Assembly (NCBI GenBank): GCA_964404765.1
Contig: CAYOLL010000128.1
Coordinates: 1-17,393, forward strand
Length of the DNA: 17,393 nt
Direction of reading: 5' to 3'
From: CAYOLL01 sp964404765 [NCBI: uncultured Gemmatimonadota bacterium]
Lineage (GTDB): Bacteria; 4572-55
Positions 8,781 to 15,340 of this stretch are shown in pieces (within the stretch, counting starts at the first letter, position 1; each line of letters starts with the position of its first letter). The notes beneath the pieces were generated by a model, which was not told the DNA's origin, made no database searches, and saw only the letters and a program-made list of their open reading frames with translations. Both the position numbers and the translations under genes were made by a program.

Positions 8781-8955
8781 TTAGGAACGTCGATAAAATA
8801 AGTTTGGGTTTTGGGATAAATGCGCCGGGTTGTGTGACCCTAAGGGTTTTGCTTTTTAACCCTTAGGGTCTGGCCTCTCGGAACACACCCTAAGGGTTGA
8901 AGAACAAAACCCTTAGGGTGAACTTACCCAAAGTTATTAAATTGACGTTCCTTAA
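8781..8955. repeat. Nested palindromic element with two CCCTAAGGG hairpins (MITE-like)
   Basis: Outer inverted arms at 8781-8809 and 8926-8955 share TTAGGAACGTC...AATAA.TTTGGGT with four mismatches and one gap. Inside are two perfect 13-bp-stem hairpins in tandem: GACCCTAAGGGTT/AACCCTTAGGGTC (8836-8848, 8858-8870) and CACCCTAAGGGTT/AACCCTTAGGGTG (8886-8898, 8908-8920). No coding potential. The outer arm resembles 14368-14391, and single degenerate inner arms occur at 12647-12659 and 12722-12734. It fills the 5' spacer between the divergent ankyrin and lipoprotein genes. The remaining spacer, 8956-9097, shows nothing further. Confidence 0.7.
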
Positions 8956-9097
8956 CGCATTTTTTTAGGTCACTTTAGTGTAGTAAATTATGCCGGATTT
9001 GTCAACATCGCTTTTTTACTTTTGCGTTACGGTGGATGTGCAGCACCGCATTAGCGGCATAAAAATTTGTTGCGGGTTGTGAAAGCGCATTTTTAAC

Positions 9098-9126
9098 TTG
9101 ACAATATCACACGTTGCCGGTATTAT
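9098..9126 (+). promoter_or_regulatory. Near-consensus sigma70 promoter of the lipoprotein-LysM operon
   Basis: TTGACA (9098-9103), exactly 17 bases, TATTAT (9121-9126): 11 of 12 consensus positions. The transcript would begin near 9133, leaving a leader of about 100 bases that contains a small hairpin AACCTT-ttgtg-AAGGTT (9153-9169). It suggests strong constitutive expression. Confidence 0.75.
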
Positions 9127-9232
9127 TGTTGAGTATTTTATGCGGTGAAGCGAACCTTTTGTGAAGGTTATGACGCAATTCTATATTAGAAATTTAAGTT
9201 ACTAATTTTACTTTTTATTGAGGAGGACCGCA

Positions 9233-9478
9233 ATGCTGAAAAAAGCGCTGACATGGGTTGCCATTTTTGCGATTTCGACGGTCATGTTTCAAGGCTGTGC
9301 CAAACCGCCGCCTCCACCGCCGATCAGCCCTTCGGAAGTTGATAAGGCTTGTGAAGATGCTATGGCTAAGAAAAAGGATTTGGAAAGTTTGGAAAAGCAA
9401 CGCGACATGCTGAAAGCGCAATTAGCGGAAAAGCAAGCGCGCATGGAAAAATCAAAGCAATGTGCTGAAAGCAATTAA
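9233..9478 (+). CDS. Small coiled-coil lipoprotein
   Basis: An 81-residue protein with a signal peptide (MLKKALTWVAIFAISTVMFQGC) ending in a lipobox-like FQGC, so Cys22 would be lipidated. Next is a Pro-rich spacer (KPPPPPPI), then a charged helix of about 45 residues with heptad character, containing two more Cys (one near the C-terminus). It is probably anchored in the envelope as a helical rod or oligomer; this is inferred from composition, and no named family is recognised. The lipobox is weak because -3 is Phe. AGGAGG at 9221-9226 sets the start at 9233; a TTG 15 bases upstream overlaps that site and is rejected. It lies 26 bp before the LysM gene, in one transcript from the promoter at 9098. 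Confidence 0.82.
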   Translation: MLKKALTWVAIFAISTVMFQGCAKPPPPPPISPSEVDKACEDAMAKKKDLESLEKQRDMLKAQLAEKQARMEKSKQCAESN

Positions 9479-9504
9479 CCGGAAGAATAGAAAGGAGAAT
9501 GTGG

Positions 9505-10341
9505 ATGAAAATTTTACAAAAAACGGCTGTCGCTATTCTTCTTAGCCTCGGTGTTCTGGCTGTGAGCAGTCAATCGCTTTATGCCGAGTGCGCCGTGGAT
9601 TTAAAGCGCTATTCTATCGAAGAATATAACAAGCTGAAGAAAGCGCAAGCTGCTGAATATTGGAAAGAAATTGAAGCATCTTTGAAAAAGTGGAAAGATG
9701 CCGGCATGACCTCGGCAGAGGCCGCCAAAACGATTCAGGCGGAAATTGACCAATTAAAGACCAAGGTCAAAGACACGGAAGCGGAAACCGTTAAGTACGA
9801 GCTTATTTGTTTGGATAAAGAAGTGTCCAAATTAGAAAAGCTGTCTTTTGACGAATTGACCGCTAACGAAGCCAAAATAGGGGAGTATGAGGGTCGCTTA
9901 AGAGAAATTAAAGGCTTAAACGGCGCAGATAGTCCCGAAAACAAGGACAAAATTGCCGGCTTGGAAAAACGCCTAAATCAGTTGCGCGAGAACTTAAAGT
10001 TGCCGACAACCTGGACGGTGCAAAAAGGTGAATACCTTTATAAAATCTCCGGGTATCCGCAGATTTACGGCGACCCGCTCAAGTGGCCGCGTATTTATCG
10101 GGCGAATCGCGATTTGATTAAGAATCCGAACCTGATTTATCCGGGCTGGGTGCTAAAAATTCCGCGCGGGGTTATCAATAGCTGGACGGTGTTTAAAGGC
10201 GAAACTCTGGCCAAAATTGCCGGTTATAATGAGGTTTACAGCAAGCGGAGTGAGTGGACCAAGATTTATGAAGCAAACAAGGATAAAGTTAAGGACCCAA
10301 ACATGGTCTATCCCAAGCAGGTTTTAACTATTCCGCGGTAA
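9505..10341 (+). CDS. Secreted protein with two LysM domains
   Basis: A 278-residue exported protein likely to bind peptidoglycan. The signal peptide runs to about residue 27 (...SSQSLYA). A long helical, Lys/Glu-rich coiled-coil region follows (about 30-165), then two tandem LysM domains at about 170-221 and 227-278. Each begins WTV-x-KGE-x-L and ends in a YP...L-x-IPR block, about 42% alike by eye. Periplasmic location is inferred. The ATG at 9505 is 7 bases after GGAG (9494-9497); an earlier ATG at 9499 is only one base from it. It is second in an operon with the small lipoprotein, whose coiled coil suggests the two may form an envelope complex. A strong terminator follows. Confidence 0.9.
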   Translation: MKILQKTAVAILLSLGVLAVSSQSLYAECAVDLKRYSIEEYNKLKKAQAAEYWKEIEASLKKWKDAGMTSAEAAKTIQAEIDQLKTKVKDTEAETVKYELICLDKEVSKLEKLSFDELTANEAKIGEYEGRLREIKGLNGADSPENKDKIAGLEKRLNQLRENLKLPTTWTVQKGEYLYKISGYPQIYGDPLKWPRIYRANRDLIKNPNLIYPGWVLKIPRGVINSWTVFKGETLAKIAGYNEVYSKRSEWTKIYEANKDKVKDPNMVYPKQVLTIPR

Positions 10342-10393
10342 AAAAGGTTGGCGATGGCGCAAGCACACGCAATTAAGTAAATAACACTACAAG

Positions 10394-10434
10394 AGCTCTT
10401 GGCATGAAGTTGCGTGTCAAGGGCTTTTTGTTTT
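10394..10434 (+). terminator. Strong Rho-independent terminator
   Basis: AGCTCTTGGCATG (10394-10406) and CGTGTCAAGGGCT (10413-10425) pair over 13 bp as RNA, with three G-U pairs, around the loop AAGTTG. TTTTGTTTT follows. It closes the LysM operon, yet the phoH ribosome binding site starts one base after its U-tract. Confidence 0.85.
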
Positions 10435-10451
10435 AAGGAGATTTTATTGAC

Positions 10452-11462
10452 TTGGAAACAAACAGCGTAACTAACGGACAAAAAAAGAGCGACGATCACA
10501 AAATTTCGCTGCTGCTTGATGGCGTAGATCACTTGCTGATCTTTGGGGAAAATGACCATTTGCTGCGCAAGATTCAGCATAATTTTCCATGCAGTATTGT
10601 TGCGCGTGGCAATCAACTGATTGTTAGCGGCGAGCGCACCAAAGTGGAAACCGTTATCAAGGTTTTTTCCGAAATGATTGCGCGTATTGAACGTGGCGAA
10701 AGTGTCGACAAAAGTATCGTTGGTATTCTCATTTCCCAAATGGATCGACCCAAAGCCGATATTATTGAGATGGAGCGAGATGACAAAACGATTCTAATTC
10801 CGACAAAAAAAGGACTGGTCGGCCCCAAAACACCAACACAAGCCAAATATCTACAAGCCATCCAGAATAATGAAATTGTTTTTGGCATCGGACCGGCTGG
10901 AACCGGCAAAACCTATCTGGCGATGGCGATGGCCATCCTCTATTTGAAACGCAAAGAAGTTGATCGTATTATCTTGACCCGACCGGCAGTCGAGGCCGGC
11001 GAAAATCTTGGCTTTTTGCCGGGCGACTTGCAGGAAAAAGTCGATCCGTACTTACGTCCGCTTTTTGACGCGTTGCACGATATGATGCCTTTTGACCGAA
11101 TTCCAAAGGCGCTTGAGTCTGGTATGATTGAAGTTGCGCCATTAGCCTTTATGCGTGGTCGGACTTTAAACAATGCTTTTATTATTTTAGACGAAGCACA
11201 AAACACCACGCTGCCGCAAATGAAAATGTTTTTGACGCGCCTGGGCTACAATTCGCGCGCGGTCATCACCGGTGATATTACCCAAATTGACCTGGCGCGC
11301 AAACAAATATCGGGGTTGATAAGAATTCGGGAAATTTTGGTTGATATTCCGGGTATCAAATATGTTAATTTCACCGATCAGGATGTGGTCCGGCACAGCT
11401 TAGTGCAAAAAATTATTACCGCATTTGATCGTTATGAAGCTAAAAAAGAAGCGAACCCCTAA
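10452..11462 (+). CDS. phoH: PhoH-family ATPase (YbeZ type)
   Basis: A 336-residue cytoplasmic P-loop ATPase of the PhoH family, thought to act in RNA metabolism with YbeY. A KH-like N-terminal region (about 18-75) precedes the PhoH domain, with Walker A GPAGTGKT (147-154), the conserved TRPAVEAGE-x-LGFLPGDL-x-EK-x-DPY block, RGRTLN, Walker B FIILDEAQN (243-251) and the ITGDITQIDL segment. The start is a TTG 11 bases after AAGGAG; no ATG or GTG precedes the conserved N-terminal strand, so the rare start is the best choice. Its stop overlaps the mreC ATG by one base (TAATG), implying coupled translation. ybeY, its common neighbour, is not in the window. Confidence 0.93.
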   Translation: METNSVTNGQKKSDDHKISLLLDGVDHLLIFGENDHLLRKIQHNFPCSIVARGNQLIVSGERTKVETVIKVFSEMIARIERGESVDKSIVGILISQMDRPKADIIEMERDDKTILIPTKKGLVGPKTPTQAKYLQAIQNNEIVFGIGPAGTGKTYLAMAMAILYLKRKEVDRIILTRPAVEAGENLGFLPGDLQEKVDPYLRPLFDALHDMMPFDRIPKALESGMIEVAPLAFMRGRTLNNAFIILDEAQNTTLPQMKMFLTRLGYNSRAVITGDITQIDLARKQISGLIRIREILVDIPGIKYVNFTDQDVVRHSLVQKIITAFDRYEAKKEANP

Positions 11463-12610
11463 TGCAAATTCACAATCTTAAAACCCAATTTCAAAACTTT
11501 TCTGACGCGATCACCTTGACGGTATTGCTGATTCTTTCGCTGGTTCTGACATTCCAGCCTTTACCGGTTAAGCAGGAGATTGCCAAATATTTAGGTTTTC
11601 CCCTGTTAACAGCTTCGCAAAAAGCCGTTGATCGCGCCTTTGAAATACAAAGGATGCGCGACGAAAACCGGCAGTTGAAGGATGTTATCGCCCGTCTAAC
11701 TTTGGAAAAAGCAGATTTGTCCGATGATGCCGCTGAAAATCTACGCTTGTCAAAAGTTCTGGATTGCACTGCGCAATTAGCCAGAAACTACATCGTAGCC
11801 CGTGTTATCGGGTACGACAGTCAACGCCTGGAAAAAGCGCTGACGATTGATAAAGGCTCCACACATGGTATTCAACGCAACTGGGCCGTATTAACGTATG
11901 ATGGAATTGTTGGTAAAACATTGGTTGTTAATGAAAGCACAACGATTGTTCAGCTTTTGCAAGATCGAAACTGCAAAGTAAGCGTCATTGATAGTCGCAG
12001 CCGAGAAGTTGGTGTAATGACATGGGACCCCGATCCTAAAAAAGGCTTTCACCTGGTTTATACATCGCCTCGGCCAAACATTCAGATTGGCGACACCTTA
12101 GTCACATCCGGATATAGCGGCATTTTCCCCAAAAACTTAGCGGTTGGTCGGGTCGCTCATATTGAATTTATTGCGCAACAGCAACAGCTTGAGGCGATCA
12201 TCGAGCCTTTTGCCAATATCAATGCGTTAGAAGAAGTTATCGTAGTTTCACCGGACAAACTGATTCCGGACACCACTGTTATTGTTGATGGGACACTTGG
12301 CATATCAAAAGGACTAACCGGGCTGGCCTATTTTCCAAAAATTAATCCGGCCTTGATCAGTGCGCCTATATCAGATGCAGGAGCCGATTCGGTACCTACC
12401 GCTTCCAAAGCATTGACCCTGCGAGCCAATCCCAAACAAGCTACCGTTCAACCTGCGGCGCCGCAGATTAATGAGAGCACATTATTTCAAACACGACCGG
12501 CAACAGCCCCGCAATCGGCGCCCAGATCCACTGATGAAGACCCACCGGCAAAACCCAAACCGGCGGTGGCCGACTCCAATGGATATAGGTCCTCGAATCC
12601 TGGAAATTAG
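11462..12610 (+). CDS. mreC: Rod shape-determining protein MreC
   Basis: A 382-residue inner-membrane protein that organises the cell-wall elongation machinery on the periplasmic side. It has a short cytoplasmic N-terminus, one membrane helix (about 17-35, AITLTVLLILSLVLTF), a coiled coil (about 55-105) and the MreC beta-barrel pair (about 110-275). The barrel has the hallmarks RVIGYD, L-x-IDKGS-x-HGI, DGIVGK, TTIVQLLQDRNCKVSV, GD-x-LVTSGYSGIFP-x-x-LAVGRV and EEVIVV. After the barrel comes a Pro/Ala/Thr-rich, probably disordered tail of about 100 residues, longer than usual for the family. mreB and mreD, its usual neighbours, are absent; it is translationally coupled to phoH instead. Confidence 0.93.
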   Translation: MQIHNLKTQFQNFSDAITLTVLLILSLVLTFQPLPVKQEIAKYLGFPLLTASQKAVDRAFEIQRMRDENRQLKDVIARLTLEKADLSDDAAENLRLSKVLDCTAQLARNYIVARVIGYDSQRLEKALTIDKGSTHGIQRNWAVLTYDGIVGKTLVVNESTTIVQLLQDRNCKVSVIDSRSREVGVMTWDPDPKKGFHLVYTSPRPNIQIGDTLVTSGYSGIFPKNLAVGRVAHIEFIAQQQQLEAIIEPFANINALEEVIVVSPDKLIPDTTVIVDGTLGISKGLTGLAYFPKINPALISAPISDAGADSVPTASKALTLRANPKQATVQPAAPQINESTLFQTRPATAPQSAPRSTDEDPPAKPKPAVADSNGYRSSNPGN

Positions 12611-12813
12611 TTTTTATACTGATTAAGGGATAGAAGTTGCATTTTAAACCCTTAGCGTGTTTTTGTTGCCAAAGGTGTGAAAACCTGAAAACCTGTGAGT
12701 TTTGTCCATCTCTGTAAAGAAAACCCTAAGAGTGTATTCTGCCAAAAATAACCCTTAATCTTAATGAGAATATTACCGAAATTCAAAATTCTAATAAGGA
12801 AGGAGTTTATGTG
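12611..12813. other. Spacer with degenerate CCCTTAGGG arms
   Basis: AACCCTTAGCGTG (12647-12659) differs by one base from the right arm of the second hairpin at 8908-8920. AACCCTAAGAGTG (12722-12734) and AACCCTTAATC are further degenerate arms. A short direct repeat (GAAAACCT twice) lies near 12677. I see no convincing promoter or gene; it may be a decayed copy of the 8781 element. Confidence 0.4.
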
Positions 12814-13758
12814 ATGAAGAAGCTAACCTGGTTAATTACGCTTATCGTTGGTAGCCTTTTGGGTGCTGGCGGAAACAGTTGGGCCCAAACGGCCTTTTTT
12901 TCTGATATACGCGGAACCGTGACTGTTGTAGACGCTACGGGTGGAAAATCCGAGGCATCTTACGATCGTCAGCTTAGCGCCGGCGAGCGCGTCAGTGCGG
13001 GCGGTAATGGTTTTGCCACCATCACCTACTATACTGGCCGGGAAGTTGATGTGAATGCAAACGGCTCCCATACAATAGGTGAAGAAGTTCGGGCCGCATC
13101 CGGGGGAAGCCATGTTAAAGGCTCGGTTGCCGGCGCGAGCTCTCTGAACGCAGCGAAATCCACACCCGGCGCAACACGGGGCGACGCCACGCCAGCGCAT
13201 ACGTTGAATGTTGTAACCCCGATCTATCCGGCGGGAACGGCTATCCTGGAAAAAAATCCGATGTTTAAATGGCAGGATAGCCGAACGACACCGGCTCAAA
13301 AATATGTCGTGGTTATCAGCGATGCTTTTGCTGGAAAAGTCGGCGAGTTCTCAATAAGCGGCAAAACTGAAGCGGCCTATCCGATCAGTTTGCCCGCCCT
13401 TGAGGTCGATATTGATTATAGCTGGATCGTTAAAACTGAAAGTGGAGAAGCTCTGTCCGCGCCAATCAATTTTTCTGTTTTTGATCCAAAAGATCAACCA
13501 AAACTGGATAAAGAGCTCGCCCAGGTTACAACTGAATGTGGCGGCGATAACACAAGTCTCAAATGGTACTTAAATACTGCTAATGTCTATGAAAGTTATC
13601 GCTTAATGAAGCCGGCAGAGGAAACGATTTTAAAGTTAATTGCCGCACAACCCAAACTGCCGCAAGCCCACATGCGACTTGCTCAGATTTATGATCATAT
13701 CGGATTGGCATTGCAGGCAGAAGCCGCGCGCAAAAAAGCGGAAAGTCTGCTAAAGTAA
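12814..13758 (+). CDS. Secreted FecR-like/TPR-like protein
   Basis: A 314-residue exported protein. The signal peptide (MKKLTWLITLIVGSLLGAG..., probable cut SWA-QTA) leads into a FecR-like beta segment (about 25-80: DIRGTVTVVD, LSAGERVSAGGNGFATITYY, a pattern in which a secreted strand domain displays threshold or binding surfaces). A Ser/Gly/Ala-rich linker follows, then an Ig-like or fibronectin-like beta region (about 130-225, PIYPAGTAIL, YVVVISDAFAG, YSWIVKTESGE), and a helical TPR-like C-terminus (about 245-314, ETILKLIAAQPKLPQAHMRL). It is not a sigma-factor regulator, since there is no membrane anchor or sigma gene. Start: GGAG 8 bases before the ATG at 12814; GTG at 12811 is too close. 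Role unknown; envelope location is inferred. Confidence 0.8.
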   Translation: MKKLTWLITLIVGSLLGAGGNSWAQTAFFSDIRGTVTVVDATGGKSEASYDRQLSAGERVSAGGNGFATITYYTGREVDVNANGSHTIGEEVRAASGGSHVKGSVAGASSLNAAKSTPGATRGDATPAHTLNVVTPIYPAGTAILEKNPMFKWQDSRTTPAQKYVVVISDAFAGKVGEFSISGKTEAAYPISLPALEVDIDYSWIVKTESGEALSAPINFSVFDPKDQPKLDKELAQVTTECGGDNTSLKWYLNTANVYESYRLMKPAEETILKLIAAQPKLPQAHMRLAQIYDHIGLALQAEAARKKAESLLK

Positions 13759-13784
13759 ATGTTCGGGCTGTAAAAAGGGGCTGT

Positions 13785-13827
13785 AAAAAAGGCCGCTCTT
13801 GCAATTAAAGTAAGAGCGGCCTTTTTT
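13785..13827. terminator. Bidirectional Rho-independent terminator
   Basis: AAAAAAGGCCGCTCTT (13785-13800) and AAGAGCGGCCTTTTTT (13812-13827) form a perfect 16-bp inverted repeat with an 11-base loop. It serves the FecR-like gene on the plus strand and the ferredoxin gene on the minus strand, which converge here. Confidence 0.92.
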
Positions 13828-13853
13828 ATGCGATAAGTGATTGGAGTTCGAAA

Positions 13854-14117
13854 TCACTTCTTCGCAAAATAGTCAATGTTAATTTTTTTGAAGTGCGCCC
13901 ATTTTTCCGGCAAATCATCTTCCGCAAAAATTGCATCCACCGGGCATTCCGGTTCACAAGCCGCGCAGTCAATACATTCGTCGGGGTTGATGTAAAGCTG
14001 CTTGCCTACTTTGTCTTCGCCAACGCCGGCAGACGGCTGAATGCAGTCCACAGGGCAAACATCAACGCAAGCCGTATCGCATACGCCAATGCAAGGTTCT
14101 GCAATGTAATAAGCCAT
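13854..14117 (-). CDS. 7Fe-type dicluster ferredoxin
   Basis: An 87-residue soluble electron carrier. The first cluster motif is Cys9-x3-Cys13-x3-Cys17-x3-Cys21-Pro with Cys25; the second is Cys48-x2-Cys51-x2-Cys54-x3-Cys58-Pro. The spacing Cys9-x7-Cys17-x3-CysPro is that of Thermus/Azotobacter-type ferredoxins carrying one 3Fe-4S and one 4Fe-4S cluster. Cys13 falls one residue away from the place where a second 4Fe ligand would be, so a [3Fe-4S] first cluster is likely. The C-terminal acidic helix (AEDDLPEKWAHF) is also typical of that class. The ATG at 14117 has GGGAGG 6 bases upstream; an ATG ten codons earlier lacks one. Single gene, terminated at 13785-13827. Confidence 0.92.
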   Translation of the reverse strand: MAYYIAEPCIGVCDTACVDVCPVDCIQPSAGVGEDKVGKQLYINPDECIDCAACEPECPVDAIFAEDDLPEKWAHFKKINIDYFAKK

Positions 14118-14298
14118 GTTATCCTCCCTCACAGTTCGAGTATTCATTACAGGTTAATGTAAACATTTTACGCTACTCAAATAAGGAGTTTTCTCGACAA
14201 AACACCATGATTTACGTCATATATTTCTAAAATATTACTTTTTTATTCTAAAAAATTCTAAAAAATAAAGGCTCATGGAACAAGTTTGTGGAAATCGC

Positions 14299-14359
14299 AA
14301 CCTTGCGAAGGCTTCAGTGCACAAAGCATGCGGATTTCAAATTAAGCTTTCGCAAGGTT
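14299..14359. repeat. AACCTTGCGAAG palindromic repeat
   Basis: Arms at 14299-14314 (AACCTTGCGAAGGCTT) and 14344-14359 are inverted with 15 of 16 bases matching and enclose 29 bases. The first 12 bases are identical to the repeat inside the receptor gene (minus strand of 6874-6906). It lies in the gene-free spacer between the ferredoxin and the IS21 element; 14118-14298 of that spacer is AT-rich and shows nothing else certain. Confidence 0.6.
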
Positions 14360-14367
14360 TCACCATC

Positions 14368-14391
14368 TTAGGAACGTGTACTAAATAACTT
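14368..14391. repeat. Single arm resembling the 8781-8955 element end
   Basis: TTAGGAACGT...AAATAACTT matches the outer arms of the element at 8781-8955, especially GGAACGT and AATAACTT. No inverted partner is seen nearby, so it may be a solo end or a remnant of the same family. Confidence 0.4.
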
Positions 14392-14402
14392 CCGCATTTC
14401 AA

Positions 14403-14428
14403 GCCCCATCGGGGCGATCCGTTTGTAG
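14403..14428 (+). repeat. GCCCC-hairpin intergenic repeat, copy 2
   Basis: GCCCC-ATC-GGGGC followed by GATCCGTTTGTAG, the same family as 23-48 on the opposite strand. It ends 8 bp from the left end of the IS21 element. Confidence 0.6.
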
Positions 14429-14442
14429 CAGACCGGCGTTAC

Positions 14443-14486
14443 CGGCATTTTAATTTGATACAGAATCGGCAGTTTAAAGTGATACA
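14443..14486 (+). repeat. IS21 left-end doubled transposase-binding repeats
   Basis: Two 20-base units at 14443-14462 and 14467-14486, starting 24 bp apart, of the form CGGCA-x-TTTAA-xx-TGATACA. They are inverted relative to the pair at the right end. Doubled end repeats of this kind are typical IstA binding sites. Confidence 0.8.
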
Positions 14487-14566
14487 CTGACGTTATCATA
14501 TTCCCCCATTTATTGCCACAAAATAATCATCCATTTATGGGATGATCCCCATTCAGCGGGGGCGGT

Positions 14567-15340
14567 TCATTTTCCTCCGCTTGCGGTGATACCCGTCACC
14601 AGTCCATGTCCGCCGAGCTTGTCCTTCAGGCGGTAGCTGTCCCCGTTGAGAACGACCGCCTCGGCATGATGCAGCAGCCGATCCAGAATCGCCGTGGCAA
14701 TGGTCTGGTTGCCGAAATAAGCCCCCCACTCGGTAAACAGCTTGTTGGACGTAATCAGCAGCGACCGGTATTCGTAGCATTGGTTGACCAACTGGAAAAA
14801 CAGGTTGGCATACACCGGCTTGAGCGGCAGATAGCCCAACTCGTCTATGATGATCAGGTCGTTTTTCAAGACCGCTTTCAGCCAACGGTCAAACGAGCGG
14901 TCGTCCTCCGCCAGGATCATCGTCTCGATCAAGTGCGGCAGCGGGTAAAAGATGACCTTGAACGATTTGAAAATGGCCGCATAACCCATGGCAATGGCCA
15001 GATGGGTCTTGCCAACGCCCGGCGGCCCCATCAGGATTGTGTTGCGCCGCTGCTCGATCCAGTCGCAGGTCAGCCAGCCATTGACCTGCTTCTTGTGGAT
15101 TGTGGTCTGAAAGCCAAAATCAAAATCGTCGATCGTTTTGAGGGCCGGAAATTGCGCTTGCTTCAACTGCCGCTTGAGCCGATGTTGATCGCGTCCGGCC
15201 AGTTCCTGGCTCAGCAGATGGTCCAGGAACGTCAGGTAGGACGCTTCATTGTCCTGAGCCTGTTGCAGCGCCGATTCCAACCCGTTGGCCAGGTGATAAC
15301 AGCGGATCAGGCGCAAGCGCGCTTTGACCGTTTCAAGCAT
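14567..15340 (-). CDS. istB: IS21 helper ATPase IstB
   Basis: A 257-residue DnaA/DnaC-like AAA+ ATPase that assembles on DNA and directs IstA to the target. Walker A GPPGVGKTH is at residues 105-113, Walker B DLIIIDELGY at 161-170 and sensor-1-like SLLITSNK at about 192-199. It is about the length normal for the family. Its ATG (15340) overlaps the last codons of istA by 8 bases, so it is probably translated by coupling. Confidence 0.96.
   Translation of the reverse strand: MLETVKARLRLIRCYHLANGLESALQQAQDNEASYLTFLDHLLSQELAGRDQHRLKRQLKQAQFPALKTIDDFDFGFQTTIHKKQVNGWLTCDWIEQRRNTILMGPPGVGKTHLAIAMGYAAIFKSFKVIFYPLPHLIETMILAEDDRSFDRWLKAVLKNDLIIIDELGYLPLKPVYANLFFQLVNQCYEYRSLLITSNKLFTEWGAYFGNQTIATAILDRLLHHAEAVVLNGDSYRLKDKLGGHGLVTGITASGGK

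Noticed and set aside
10308-10739. Minus-strand open frame of 143 codons
   Set aside because: Shadow of the LysM 3' end, terminator and phoH 5' end; no homology-like features.
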